Shown: positions 30,700 to 41,780 of the stretch, one piece after another
Numbering within the stretch: the stretch's first letter is position 1
How the letters are laid out: the number at the start of each line of letters is the position of its first letter
From: Symbiodinium kawagutii
Lineage: Eukaryota > Sar > Dinophyceae > Suessiales > Symbiodiniaceae
Assembly: GCA_009767595.1 (NCBI GenBank)
Contig: VSDK01028395.1
Coordinates: 513,733 to 577,732 of the forward strand
Direction: 5' to 3'
DNA: 64,000 nt
Translations under genes and position numbers: made by a program
The notes under the pieces: generated by a model
Databases searched by the model: none
Told to the model about the DNA's origin: nothing
What the model saw: the letters and a program-made list of their open reading frames with translations, nothing else

Positions 30700-31986
30700 C
30701 TGACCCGGTGCAAGGCAGGCAAAGCTGCGGAGTAAACTTTGGAACGAATTTGACGGACGCAGGAGTAGAGCACTTAATCGCATTTATGTGCACTCATTGT
30801 GATATGATCTCAGCTTGGTCTCAAACAATTTGAAACATCTAGCCCTGGATGCGCTTTACCTGGCGAATGACAAGGATTGCTTTGAGGTAAACGATCCATA
30901 TCATTCCTGGACCTGCCACAAACACTGATTAAGCAAATGCCAGGGACATCCGAGGATGCTCTACATCTTTTACATTCCAACGTCATTCAAAGCAAATGAA
31001 AATGACACACTGCCCGGTCAGAGTGTTGGAACGGTTTGCTATTGCTGTCGTCCCTCTGAGTGGACAGCGGCCCGAATCACTCAGTGTTGCAACATGTATT
31101 CCTCTGATCGCCTACAAAACTGCAAGACAACCCAATTTTGGGAACTCTCCATCAGCAAATCGCAAAAGAGGATAGGAGGCTCGGGCATGCTCAATGAGTC
31201 ATCAGCCCAAAGGTGGAACCCGCACGTGTACCACATACCCAAGCGAAACCATGGCTGTCACTGCTGAGTAGAGGATCACAGCACGCACTACATTACCACA
31301 AAAACCGCCACCACCACCACCACCACCACCACCACCACCACAACAACAACAACAACAACAACAACAATGACCAAAACAAGAACAAGAACAAGAACAAGAA
31401 CAACAGCAGCAACAACAACAACAACAACATTAACATCAGCATTGACATCAACATCAACAGCTGGATGAACCCCTCAATTCCAAGCACCAAAACCCCCGGT
31501 GGCCTGTTCCAAGTGCCAAGCCCAACAGCAACAGCACCTCTGAGGTGATGTGTTGCCTTGGCTGTCAATGATGCCAAGCAAAAAACAAGGGGTTCAGTAG
31601 GAACCAGCTATAGTGGTTCATGTTGAATGATGATCGATATCTTATGGTTTTTGCAAACTACAGTATATTGTTCGTGATGGCCAATCTATGGTTGTTGGAT
31701 GGAAATTTGATGGTTAATGATGGTTTAATGATGGTTAGATGGTGGTTAATATATGGTTTGTAGTGGTTGATGTATTGGTAGTAGTGGTTAGTGGTGGTAC
31801 GTGATGCTTGGTGATGATAAATGACGCTTGATTATGGTAGATAAATGAAATACATCATAGCTTGTTTAATTGATGGTTGATGATGATCAATCATGCTCAG
31901 TGATGCTTAATGATTCCCAATGATGGTTATCGATGCTTCATGAGGTTTCATGATTATTTCCCACGGTTCATAATGGATACTGATTA
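30700..31986. other. Non-coding stretch with trinucleotide and GATGGTT tracts
   Basis: No gene recognised. It includes a CAC/AAC/AAG trinucleotide tract (about 31300-31440) that creates a His/Asn-rich artificial frame, and a diverged GATGGTTAATGATGG tract (about 31670-31960). Confidence 0.5.
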
Positions 31987-32105
31987 GGCTGTGGGTCAGT
32001 TCACCCCGTACCCCTGGTGCACCATCACTAACCAATCTATTCCATTTATTCTTGTTGGTTATCTTCCCCCATGAAATTGATGGCTTAAGCCTTGACCCAT
32101 AGCCA
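31987..32105. repeat. MITE-like element, family B
   Basis: The left end is GGCTGTGGGTCAGTTCACCC and the right end GCCTTGACCCATAGCC, an imperfect inverted pair. The interior has GTACCCCTGGT and TTCCCCCATGAAATTGATGG. Related copies lie at 32730-32835 and, inverted, at 40003-40118. Confidence 0.65.
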
Positions 32106-32729
32106 TTGGAGGAAGCAGCAATTTTGGGACGGAAAGGTGGCCAGCAGCTGAGTTACACGGGGTGCGCCACCGAGTCGTTTGACAAATGTTCAGAGTGCCA
32201 GTTCTGCAAGCCAATCAGAACGGGAACCTCAGCTCCAGCATGAGGGTTAAGAGATCGTTGGCGATGTGACGGTTTTCCATGATGCGATCTCTAAACGATG
32301 GCCGATGGGATTCTTAATGGTCAGCTATCTAGATGCTGGAAACAGAATCACAGGAACCATCAGTGTCGCAAATGCCCAAACAGCTCAGTGTGTTCGCTCC
32401 AAAACCAGCAGTAGAGGAGCTGGCAAGGCATTGCTTCTGAAAATGTTTCTTCGCCATCACAGCTTGTCGAACACAATTCTCAGTTTATGCTGGCGCCTTT
32501 ATAAACATCACTGGCGTCTGGTGGTGACTTGTTGCTCATGGGTTACCAACGAGACTTAAAAATGCAGCCGGTTGTGAACATCTCAAAAATGATCAAAGAT
32601 TGGAGATTACAACGGTACAGTGCTTCCAAAATATCAAACTGGATCACGGCCGAAAGTCTCTGAAATGTGTAAACATCAACCAAACAAAGAAGAACTAAGC
32701 AGATCAAAGTTGACCAAACATTCCCATGT

Positions 32730-32835
32730 GGCAGTGGGTCAAAACCCTGTACCCCTGGTTCCCCTACCATCAACCATGGTTTCCTTATAGTTTGGTTATT
32801 ATCCCCCATGAAATTGGTTGATTAATATTGACCCA
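32730..32835. repeat. MITE-like element, family B
   Basis: GGCAGTGGGTCAAAACCCTG at the left, GTACCCCTGGTTCCCCTACC and ATCCCCCATGAAATTGGTTG inside, and a TTGACCCA right end. It has the same layout as 31987-32105. Confidence 0.65.
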
Positions 32836-34204
32836 ACTCGCCATGTATTTCACAGTTTCTTCAGTGAAAGTTGTGGGTCCCTGACAGTCTCTGAACTGTT
32901 GAATCGAGTTGATTTTTGACCGGAAGGCCAAATATGATTGCCATTCACGGGGTACAACGAACTTGCACCAAGACCACCCCTTGTTCGTGGCACTCATATC
33001 GGATTGCTTTCAAATCCAAGTTCATATCGGATGAGAATAGCTTCTTATGAACAAGCTACTGTTGACTTTCAATTTTGACTCCGTAGCCTTTGAGTTGCTG
33101 CTCATAAAATCTCACTTGGCAGCTTCGAACCTCGTTGATGTCTCACAGCTCAGTCTAAAATCAGTCATGGCTTCATGACTGTTCTGACCCATAGCCATTC
33201 TCATCAACCATCAGTTAGCTACTAACCGTCATTACCTGTACACTGATACTTCATCTTGCAATATTACCTCGGTAGTAATTACATGTAATTACCTCAAAAG
33301 TCATTTGACATGACTACCTACGTGTGAACCATATAGTCAGCTGATTTTAACATAATTGAACCATATGATTGACAAAACTAAGCCATATTTGACCATATTA
33401 ACTAACATAAACCGTATAATCAAACCATAATGTTGACCCAGAATTAATTCAACCATATCTGATTTTAACATAATTCAACCATACGATTTTTCCCCTATTG
33501 TCAACCATTTTTGATGGTTGTTAATTGACACAACCCATACCTAAGCATCTGCTTCACCACCATTTCTTCAACGATCCTCCAAGGGACGGCGATCAGCGGA
33601 ACTCGCGACTTCCACAGGTATTGCACGGGGGTCCAACTCCCTTGCGCTGCCTGCATCCCAACATCGCGGACGGTACCAGTGGGTTGGTTGAGGGACCCGT
33701 TCGGGGTCATGAGTTTGTTCAACCTATCAGTCGTTCGGGGTCATGAGTTTGTTGAACCTCATTATTAGTTCGCTAATGAGCTTGTGAAACTATCAGTTCG
33801 CTAATGAGCTTGTGAAACCATATGAAACCATCTAACTATCCGAACCATCAGCTAGTTGCATCCATGCCTCGATTCGTTGGTTGATTGCCTTTGGAAATGG
33901 CATGAAAGCGGGGACATCCCTGTTGCACATCCTCACAGGGCCCCGGCCTTCATGGCTGGCCAAAGTCGTGACGTAACAGGGCTCCGGTGTGCTGTCACTC
34001 TGTCACTCCGCTCAGAGCGCATGTGTGAATTCCTTGCGAACAACGGTAGCTATTCTTATAGCTATTCTGTCACTCCTAAGAGCTCTTATGACAATTGATA
34101 GCTCGGATAACTTTTGATTTGTTCAGTCAAACGGATTACATCAAGTACACATGTACATATGTAGATTGCATAGTGAAATCAAAGGGAAACACCTGCTCTG
34201 TTGT
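32836..34204. other. Non-coding stretch
   Basis: No gene recognised. It holds diverged ACCATA/TTGACC motifs (33300-33500). A tandem duplication sits at about 33690-33830: GTTCGGGGTCATGAGTTTGTT twice, then AGTTCGCTAATGAGCTTGTG twice. Confidence 0.45.
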
Positions 34205-34883
34205 TCACACACCATGACGTCCTGTTCCGTGAATGTGGCAAGAACACCCCATGCAACGTAATCCAGTATATGCAAATGACATCCATGCAGTAGCACCTGG
34301 TCCAAAATGTTGGGTACTTCTCCAAATGACGACCAACAGCTGGATGTGGTTCTGCACCAAAACTCCTAAAACGTGGCATACTGCGGCATATTGGTACCTG
34401 GTAAAGCAATGCTTGAGCCAGGCGCCATTCCAAATGACCTCTGCTGTGCCAATCTGAAGGTCCCTTTCCCCTTTCCAGCGAGGTACTTCAGCTGCCCAAG
34501 CATCCCAAGCTGCGGTGGATAACTTCACTGAGCTGAGGCTTGCACCGATCAGAGCATGGCAGCACGGCGAAACAAATGGCTTCGTGGCGGCAGCTCCCCT
34601 GGACCAATCGACCCTGCACTACCAAGCCGTTGGGATGTGAACTACACGAACTGCTACCCGTTTTCACCCCTAACCATGGAAGTGGATGACGTCGGGTGAC
34701 CAATGTCTTTGTTGAGAATCCTGTGCTCACAGGTCTGAAGGTCATGGTTGAAATTTGCTGAAGCTGGCGCTGGACATGGGGAAGACTGTCCTGAAGTGTT
34801 CCAGCAATGGTATCTTCATTGCACGTTGAATTCAGCACTTTGGCAAAGCCACGATGCGGCGACAGCAGAATCAATAGTAACAC
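34205..34883 (-). CDS. Interval with minus-strand coding potential, boundaries unresolved
   Basis: Two overlapping minus-strand frames are open. One (34488-34883) contains KVLNSTCNEDTIAGTLQDSL. The other (34205-34528) contains AEVIWNGAWLKHCFTRYQYA followed by a hydrophobic stretch CHVLGVLVQNHIQLLVVIW. Several AG|G acceptors and a CAG|GTACCA donor are present, but more than one frame is protein-like, so I cannot fix an exon. It lies just downstream of the stronger exon at 35090-35406 and may continue that gene. Confidence 0.25.
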
Positions 34884-35089
34884 GTTCCGCCCTCGCTTTC
34901 TTCATACATACATGCAGGTCGAGGCAAATCACATAAATGTATATAAATGTTATCTTACCCTCAAGCAGAACCTAAAGGCATGCTAGCACTGTCAGGAACG
35001 GCTAAGGTATGCTAAGGCATAACATCCTTTGGCTCAAAGTCATTTTTCATTGCAGGCTCCTGCGAGGTATGCCAAAACCATCGCCCTCA

Positions 35090-35406
35090 TCACTTTGGAA
35101 CGGCGCCGTTGAGGGTCGCAAACTGGACGAGGCAAACACTTCCACAGAACACAAACCTGGACAGGTTCCAAGCAGACCAAGCGACAAGAACATGTAGCAA
35201 TCCAGGAATAAGACTTGGCAATGATGAGAATGATAAGATCAGAATAACATCAGCAATCTCCTGTTGATCATTGGCGACTTCCCTTTGCCGTCCCGATGTT
35301 TGCCTCGCATAGTGAACATCAACGGATCGCAACGCTGCTGCGATAAGCCATGCAAACATAAACAGGCTCCTCAATGGTTGTCCACAGCCATGGTAAACCA
35401 ACAGCC
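35090..35406 (-). CDS. Exon-like frame of a membrane protein, possible RING-associated family
   Basis: A minus-strand frame of about 105 codons following an AATCAG|GG acceptor at 35406. It begins near YHGCGQPLRSLFMFAWLIAA, continues through a polar stretch (RQTSGRQREVANDQQEIAD), and ends with a second hydrophobic region (LIPGLLHVLVAWSAWNLSRF). A Cys-x2-Pro-Leu-Arg segment running into a membrane helix recalls plant and algal membrane-bound RING E3 ligases, where PLR starts the first helix of a tandem. That is recognition by pattern only. If correct, it would be the N-terminal part of a second gene of the kind ending at 39872. Confidence 0.45.
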
Positions 35407-36324
35407 CTGATTGTTCGGCAGCTGAAACTCATGCGATTAGGCACTGTGGACAACCTCCAGAGTCTCAAGGTGTCACCGAGATCTCGATGCTTTGCTTAGA
35501 TGCGATTTTCCGTAACGGCGACTGGGCCTTGACACTCCAGAAACTGAGAAGAGCATTTCGATGTGTCTGTTACATTGCTTCTAGTGGCGGGTCTAGCATG
35601 TCCATGGCCAGGTTCTTCAGCAGTCTAGATCCATGTTAGCATCGAAAGGTCGGTTTTACTGAAATAGACGCCAAAATATCCCCAACAGATCCAAACAGTC
35701 GGTTCTGTCTTTGAAACAACACTTAAAGAGTTTCGGAAAATGTCTTGTTTGAAGGGAAGGTTAAAAAGGATGCCCTTCTGCCCCCATGCTGTGCAGCCTC
35801 CGAAACAACCATGTCTACACCCGCTTTGCTGCCGCCAAATCAGATGGAGTGACCATCATCAAATCGCCATCTCCTCATGGGCGAACGGCTTCCCGGCCGA
35901 TCTCGCTTGAGGAAAGATCCACAAAGTCAGGCTCTTGAGGCCATAACTTTCCCCCAGAGCGACTTGAAAATCATCACACTTATATACATCCTCAGCAGCA
36001 AAGAAATCAGTAAAAATGCGATTTGTCGCCCCCTGGCAGTCAGGCCAATGATGCTGATATCTGCTTTCACATCCACCTATGAGTCACTTTGTGCCCTTCT
36101 TGTCGATGGCTATAGCCATACCATTGATACCATGGATTCCATGGATTCCGACTCCATGGATTCCGAATTGATTTCATGGACCCTTGTTGTGTCCCAATGA
36201 TGCAACCACAATTAACGCATGCTCCAACTGCCAAGGGGAGCAGACAGACTGGATTGGTGCATGACAAGGCAGAAGAAACCCCACGGTGGCCTAGAGAACC
36301 AAGTTTGGCTAAAAGTTGGTTCAT

Positions 36325-36325
<1 letters not shown>
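35407..36325. other. Non-coding stretch
   Basis: No gene recognised. Near 36105-36180 there is a short local repeat of GATTCCATGGATTCC. Confidence 0.45.
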
Positions 36326-36399
<74 letters not shown>

Positions 36400-36503
36400 N
36401 NNNNNNNNNNNNNNNNNNNNNNNNNNNNNNNNNNNNNNNNNNNNNNNNNNNNNNNNNNNNNNNNNNNNNNNNNNNNNNNNNNNNNNNNNNNNNNNNNNNN
36501 TGC

Positions 36504-36561
<58 letters not shown>

Positions 36562-36603
36562 TGATGATGGATGATGGTGATGATGATGATGATGATGATG
36601 ATG
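36326..36603. repeat. TGA trinucleotide repeat containing an assembly gap
   Basis: (TGA)n runs from about 36326 to 36399, is interrupted by 101 N (36400-36500), and resumes to 36603. The gap is where assembly through the repeat failed, so true array length is unknown. The poly-Met/Asp/Ile frames across it are artefacts. Confidence 0.95.
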
Positions 36604-37657
36604 TTTGGGGAACCATTTGATGCTGTCAAGGATGATGACAGTGGCTGAACATCATGGATCAACAGCGGGATCTCCAGCGATCATGGCCCGCAATCACCTC
36701 AAGTGGAAATGGGGGCGCCCGTCAGCGATCAGCCACCACCCCAAACAAGAAGTCATCATGGCTGTCGGCATTTCCGAATCAAATATGACATATATAAGAT
36801 GCCTGGATCCTTCTAACATGAATTCCCCTCACAATGATCAGCCTGTGGATTTAAAACTGCTGGGCTCCCCAATTTCCCAACAGGTGTTCATAGTCAAACA
36901 ATCGTTGTGACAATGGCTCCCTTTCATGTCTGCTGCTGCGTCATGAACCACGGCAACACCATCATTTCAAAGACGGGGAGAGGCCCCGGATTAGCCGCCA
37001 CTGGCACCGTGGGTGAAGATCACAACAGCGAGAATAGTCTGGCTTCAAGTTCTTTTGGCAAAGGAAACATCTGGTCCTCTTAACGTTGCCATGTTGCAGG
37101 CCAACTTTTGTCATCTGTGAAACACCGATCGTCTTTTAGAAACACAAATCAGACTTAGACGTGTTGACATGTCAAACATTTTACCACGGCGCAATAATAG
37201 CAAAAAGTCACAGGGACACTATCTCTCGGATGGCAAACCCTTATGACTACAATGCTGCGATGGTGGCGCAAAGTGGTGTGCCAGTCTGCTGCTAAAGCAA
37301 GCAAAAATTCAACGCAGGGGGGCTGTCACAGTCGGAACCACTGCTGGTGCAACTACAAATCTTGCACACGACAAGGTTTGACAACCCTACAGATGTATCA
37401 GATTGTATCAGTGTATCCAAAAAAATGCGGGCAAACTCCGCCACAAATAGACCAATGGGTTCTTGCGACTCATGTGGATCCGTAGGTCAGGTTCCACCAG
37501 AACACCCTTTGTTTTCTTGGAAACACCGACATATCACTCATTTACTGTTCAACGACACAGGTTTTCTCCGTCGCTCCGTCGTTCACACCGCTGTTTCACA
37601 TGGCTCTCACTGCATCACTGGGCCTCCCAGGAGTGCCGCTGCCCCTGGTGACTTTTG
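36604..37657. other. Non-coding stretch
   Basis: No gene or strong repeat recognised. A plus-strand frame of 121 codons (37347-37712) has no recognisable features. Confidence 0.4.
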
Positions 37658-37993
37658 TCAGTGGAAATCCGTGGAATCGTTTCCTTTAGGACACGAGCAA
37701 AGCCCTTTGTAAATAGATTGAGGATCATCCCCTAGGGCCCCCCCAAGCCTGGGCATCGCCATCTTGGGTTCATAGCCGGGCAACGCCGGCATCATCGGAC
37801 GCTCCGCACGTTTCTTGGTCGCCATCTTTCGCAACTTCGCCCGATCGAAGTCACTGAAGATCTCGGCGCGCTGGGAGAGCATCACTGAAGACTTCGCTGA
37901 GATCGCGGTCTTCGTTGTCTCGCTCGCTGTTTTTTCTTTCCTGGGGAGCAATGGCAGCTGCAGGTCAAACATGCTAGGGAAAAAAATCACCAA
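37658..37993 (-). CDS. Hypothetical basic protein segment or dispersed coding-like repeat
   Basis: An open minus-strand frame of 111 codons in a GC-rich patch (37740-37960) that contrasts with its AT-rich surroundings. The central part is rich in Lys/Arg/Ala/Met: FSDFDRAKLRKMATKKRAER, then PMMPALPGYEPKMAMPRLGG. It has no membrane segment and no known domain. The opposite strand is also open but gives a less convincing peptide. Such an isolated island could be an exon or a high-copy dispersed repeat with an open frame; I cannot decide from one copy. Confidence 0.35.
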   Translation of the reverse strand: MVIFFPSMFDLQLPLLPRKEKTASETTKTAISAKSSVMLSQRAEIFSDFDRAKLRKMATKKRAERPMMPALPGYEPKMAMPRLGGALGDDPQSIYKGLCSCPKGNDSTDFH

Positions 37994-38283
37994 CTACTTG
38001 CACTCCAAGCACGGTTTCCAGGTTTTTTCCCCAACTATCATGTTCAGAAGGTCATCATCAATCGGGTGAAACAAAGCTGTGCACTTTTGGTTTGTAAGTG
38101 GGATAGCAGGTAAAGTAGTGCGCCCTTAAAGTAGTGCGCCCTGTTCACTGACCATAAGACTCAAAAATGGAGTATCACAGGCTAAATTATCTATACATAT
38201 CTATACCTATCGGTACTGTACCTACCATATGCAACTTGTGACTCATTATAACCATTTGGGGTGTCGACATCATGTGTGGCAAG

Positions 38284-38925
38284 TCACTTTTTCGGTGTTT
38301 CGCGTGACTTCGCCAGAGGAGCTGCTTTTGCCGTGGCATGGGGAGGGGAAGGGCCACGGCAGGACCAGCTGTCGTTGTCAGCCAGATCAGCCCAAAGCTG
38401 CTTGGGAGACCAGGGACCCGACATGTAGCACACGGGCATTAAAGTGGCCAAAGAGGCTGTCTGCTCGCAACACTTGGGAGGCAGGCAATGCTGTTGCGGA
38501 TAGAAGTACTCGTCATCCGTATCAGGCCAGGTGAGAATTCTGCAACCTTCACAGCTGTCTGATGCATCACCGCTGCAGGTGCTGTTGGTCTCGCTCTGGT
38601 CACACTGCTTAAGCACTTCGCCCATGGCTGCCATGCTAATCCGAGAAACGCCAAGTTGCCGCGGTTCAAAACAGCACGGTGTGATCAATTGCTCTGCAGA
38701 ATTGATACTCTTGAGTTCATCATATGTGATCTCTGCAGAATTGATACTCCTGAGTTCATCATATGTCTTTTGTTGTCTTCTACCGTCTTGCCACAAGTTG
38801 CTGTGAACCATCGCAGCCTCGGGTTCGGGTGCACATGTCAGGAACCTCCACGGACCTCTTCGCAGGTCTGACACAACAAGCAGAACCACATGCGATTCAT
38901 CATCCAAAGCATCACCGCATCCCAA
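38284..38925 (-). CDS. Hypothetical Cys-rich acidic protein (213 codons)
   Basis: The longest host-like frame outside the retroelements. Its first third contains a tandem peptide repeat, TYDELRSINSAEI then TYDELKSINSAEQ, encoded by the duplication at 38692-38763. The rest is Cys/Ser/Asp-rich (ETNSTCSGDASDSCEGCRIL, then DTDDEYFYPQQHCLPPKCCE) and ends in a basic tail before a stop. An internal Met (MAAMGEVLKQCDQ) is a possible start. No signal peptide, membrane helix or known domain is visible. CTGCAG acceptor-like sites sit in the duplicated part, so the true exon may begin at about 38690. It lies downstream of the RING gene on the same strand. Confidence 0.45.
   Translation of the reverse strand: MGCGDALDDESHVVLLVVSDLRRGPWRFLTCAPEPEAAMVHSNLWQDGRRQQKTYDELRSINSAEITYDELKSINSAEQLITPCCFEPRQLGVSRISMAAMGEVLKQCDQSETNSTCSGDASDSCEGCRILTWPDTDDEYFYPQQHCLPPKCCEQTASLATLMPVCYMSGPWSPKQLWADLADNDSWSCRGPSPPHATAKAAPLAKSRETPKK
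38692..38763. repeat. 37-bp tandem duplication
   Basis: TCTGCAGAATTGATACTC and TTGAGTTCATCATATGTGA occur twice in a row with one or two mismatches. Both copies stay open in the minus frame of 38284-38925. Confidence 0.85.
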
Positions 38926-39358
38926 ACCTGCCCCCTTCGTCCCGAGAGGTCACGCAGCTGCACCCGAGAAGGCGGAGGCCTTGGCCACAGCTGGTAGCCG
39001 TGACACGTTGACAGCTGGATGTCACAACCAGATCGGGTGGACCAGTAGCTTCAATAGCTGATGTTTCACCATTGGGTATGATTCACCAAGGTGACGCCAA
39101 GGAATTGAACGAATGAATTCAATATAAATTCACATCAATATCCATAAATTGGATGAGTGTTGATCAACCGTTTGTCAATATTCACCAACCACTATACCCT
39201 TAATTGCCTGGGTCGTCTTTCACCCACCGTGTCTTGCCCTGGGCTGGGCAATCACCAAGGTCCATCCATGGTCTCGAATGAGATTGCTGGTGCATTTTCC
39301 AAGAAGATGCTTCTATTGAACATTTGTCCGTCTGATTTCATGAGTAGTTTAATAGGCC

Positions 39359-39474
39359 ATATGGGTGTTTCTTGAAACAGCGGACCCCCCAAATCATCCT
39401 TTGTCGATCATTTCTCGGAATAAATCATCCATTGTTCAGGGCTCCCAATTTGGAGAAACAGCCACATAGACGAT
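39359..39474. repeat. MITE-like element, family A, diverged
   Basis: Left end ATGGGTGTTTCTTGAAACAG and right end TTTGGAGAAACAGCCACAT, with AATAAATCATCCA inside. It is about 115 bp. Confidence 0.6.
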
Positions 39475-39639
39475 CAAACAAATGTTTGCACACGCGCAAT
39501 CGAAGAATCTGCAAAAGTGGCTGGAAATCATGAACAGCATGAATTGAAGCTATGTCTCCAAGGAAAAAAAAACTGATTTGTGGAAACAGAGCACATGTAG
39601 TAATTATAAACGAGCTCATTTCATGCCTTTCTCATATCC

Positions 39640-39825
39640 CCTAGATATGCCCTATAGATCCCCTATATTATAACCCCTTTAGAGCCCATATCATTTCATA
39701 GATCCCCCATATAACCCCCTTTAAAACCCTTATATTTTCATAGATCCCCTGTAAAACCCCCTTTAAAACCCTTATATTTTCATAGATCCCCTCTATATCC
39801 CCCTACATAACCCTTATATTTGGTT
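39640..39825. repeat. 42-bp tandem repeat
   Basis: The motif CATAGATCCCC recurs at 39697, 39739 and 39781, that is every 42 bp. Each unit also carries CCCCCTTTAAAACCCTTATA. Flanking partial units extend the array to about 185 bp. It sits immediately downstream of the terminal RING exon. Confidence 0.8.
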
Positions 39826-39871
39826 GAAATGACCCCATCTGGCGTGCGCTTTATGGGACGTTTCGCGCCTC

Positions 39872-39918
39872 CTATTGCGCAGGCAGCAAATTCTGGCGGC
39901 AGAAGGGGCAGGTCTTTG
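39872..39918 (-). CDS. Terminal exon: C-terminal end of a RING finger
   Basis: On the minus strand, acceptor TTCAAGCAG|CA is followed by codons for KTCPFCRQNLLPAQ and a TAG at 39872-39874. Cys-Pro-x-Cys-Arg-x-x-Leu is the classic last metal-binding pair of a RING finger, and a stop soon after fits a C-terminal RING. The exon with the first half lies upstream at 41781-41876. One exon carrying the central His and Cys ligands and a Trp should lie between; I did not find it. The exon starts in phase +1 (CA completes a codon). Confidence 0.6.
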
Positions 39919-40002
39919 CTGCTTGAAGCCAGGTCCTTGGCTGGGCCTTGAGACTTCGTTGCACCCCAGGTGATGTCACATGAATGCCAAACAAAACCAA
40001 TA

Positions 40003-40118
40003 AGGCTACGGGTCAAGCAGTTCACCAACCAATAATGGGGGATGATGACCAACCAACAATAAGGGAAACAATGGTTAATGATAGGGGAACCAGGGGTACA
40101 GGGTTTTGACCCACAGCC
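40003..40118. repeat. MITE-like element, family B, inverted copy
   Basis: Ends are GGCTACGGGTCAAGCAGTTC and GGGTTTTGACCCACAGCC, with GGGGGATGATGACCAACC and CCAGGGGTACAGGG inside. It is the reverse orientation of the copies at 32 kb, and lies in the intron between the RING exons. Confidence 0.65.
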
Positions 40119-41780
40119 ATAAAAACAAACAATACAACCAAGCAAGCAAGCCAAGCAAGCAATCGATCGATCGATCAATCAATCACGCAAGCAATCCAAA
40201 TCTAATCGAATCAACTCAAGTCCAATCCAATCAAATCGAATCAATCAAGGTGTATATTTGATGGCTCAAGCATGTGGGTTAAGACGAAACCAAGCATCCA
40301 GGCCATCACCTTGTTTTGGGTAGCCTATCAATATATTGGTTTTGCCAGCCATTTCTTCGACGATCAAACTGCTTGTTGCCCCGCCGAAAAATGGCAGCCC
40401 CCAACAGATTCGTGGGGATGTTTGCGCGTCACGAGCTGAACCAACAAATCATGGTTTATATTTGACGCTTGATGACGGCAATTGCTGGTGACCTTGTAGG
40501 TATTAAGCGGTTCAACTGATGCTTGCTCATAATTGATTATGGTTAGAGAATGACGTTGCTGAGCCGTGGTTCATGGTGGATCATATTCTGCAGGAGCTCT
40601 TGGGAAAAATATTATGGGAAGTCTCCGTGGGAATCAACGATCCTACGCATCAGCCAGAACTTGCAGAATGACAAAAGATGAACCGAATCGGGATGCTAAC
40701 AACAGCAGAATGTGATACTATTCCATCCCACTGTTGAATTGCTCCTATATCTATCTGCATGGATTCCAGGCCCTATGGTATCCACCAGCCCATCGTATCC
40801 ACCAGCCCATCAGCCACTTCCACCCACGATCCCACTTCATTCTGAATGCCTTGCTACCGTTTGGGCTGGTTTGTCTAAGGTATGGCAAGTCCAAGCCACC
40901 AACCATAAAATGGGCTTACATACCAGACGGCAAATAACCGTCAAATTTGAACAAGTAACTACAAGACTAAATCTTTCCATTTGCTGCGTCGCTATTTTTG
41001 AAAGCTCCCTTGCAGGACTTCCACATTCTCCTGCTTGCTTCTCTTCTTGAAGGTACCAGTCATTGTGTTACAGGGGGATCTCTCTGGTCCTTGGAGGTCC
41101 AAATGATTCACGGCGACGAGATTCTTCAGGCATTCATGGTGCATCAAATGTCCTCAGATGCCCCCCAAGCCCACCGAGTTTATCCATTCGAGCCCACGAA
41201 ACTCAATGCAGTTTGCTATGGACATGGATCATTATATCGACTCACAACACCATGGGCTTGGTATTGCTTGACATCACAGTGGTATGGTTTCATGTTTAAT
41301 GAAGCAAAAACCCAGAAACCTTGACACTTCCGCTCGATGGTGAACTAATGGTCATTCCGCTGGTGAATCATGGCTACTAATGGCTACGCCCCCTGGCTGG
41401 GCCCAAAGTTATGGCCAACCAAGTAGCTATGCAACTAGATATCACATGAACTACGGCTGGCTGGCTGGCTGGTTGGCTGGTTGGTTGGTTGGCTGATTTC
41501 GCTGTGTAGATGCGACGCAGCTCAGCACCATTGGTGGGTCTCTTGGGGATCAGGGCCAGCCATTGATCTCGAGGTCCAGGGATTGTCTCAACAGCATGGT
41601 CTCCATGACTCCGTGAGATCGGAACATCTTTGTTTAAAGCTACATGATGAATGAATTCTATGTGATTTACCAGTATGATATCTCAAAAGCGCAGGTTATA
41701 TGGTAAATCACCAGCTATTGATGGTGAGCAACGCCAAGGGGGGATGAAGCTGGATCTGCCACCACAATTGGATCCGCCAC
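40119..41780. other. Intron-like stretch between RING exons
   Basis: This should contain the missing middle RING exon. I searched for a minus-strand Phe-His or His-x2-Cys pattern near a Trp and found no convincing match. It contains a short ATCA/TCAATCAA tandem region (40160-40250) and a GGCTGGCTGGTTGG tract (41457-41495). Confidence 0.4.

Noticed and set aside
31213-31577. His/Asn/Lys-rich plus-strand frame and Leu/Trp-rich minus-strand frame
   Set aside because: Both are produced by the CAC/AAC/AAG trinucleotide tract.
36176-36662. Long Asp-, Met-, Ile-, Ser- or His-rich frames
   Set aside because: They are translations of the TGA trinucleotide repeat on both strands, running across an N gap. 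They are not genes.
39780-40178. 132-codon minus-strand frame reading WHSCDITWGAT and DLPLLPPEFAAC
   Set aside because: I considered it as the middle RING exon (it has His, Cys and Trp), but the ligand spacing is wrong, and the adjacent RING end uses a different frame.
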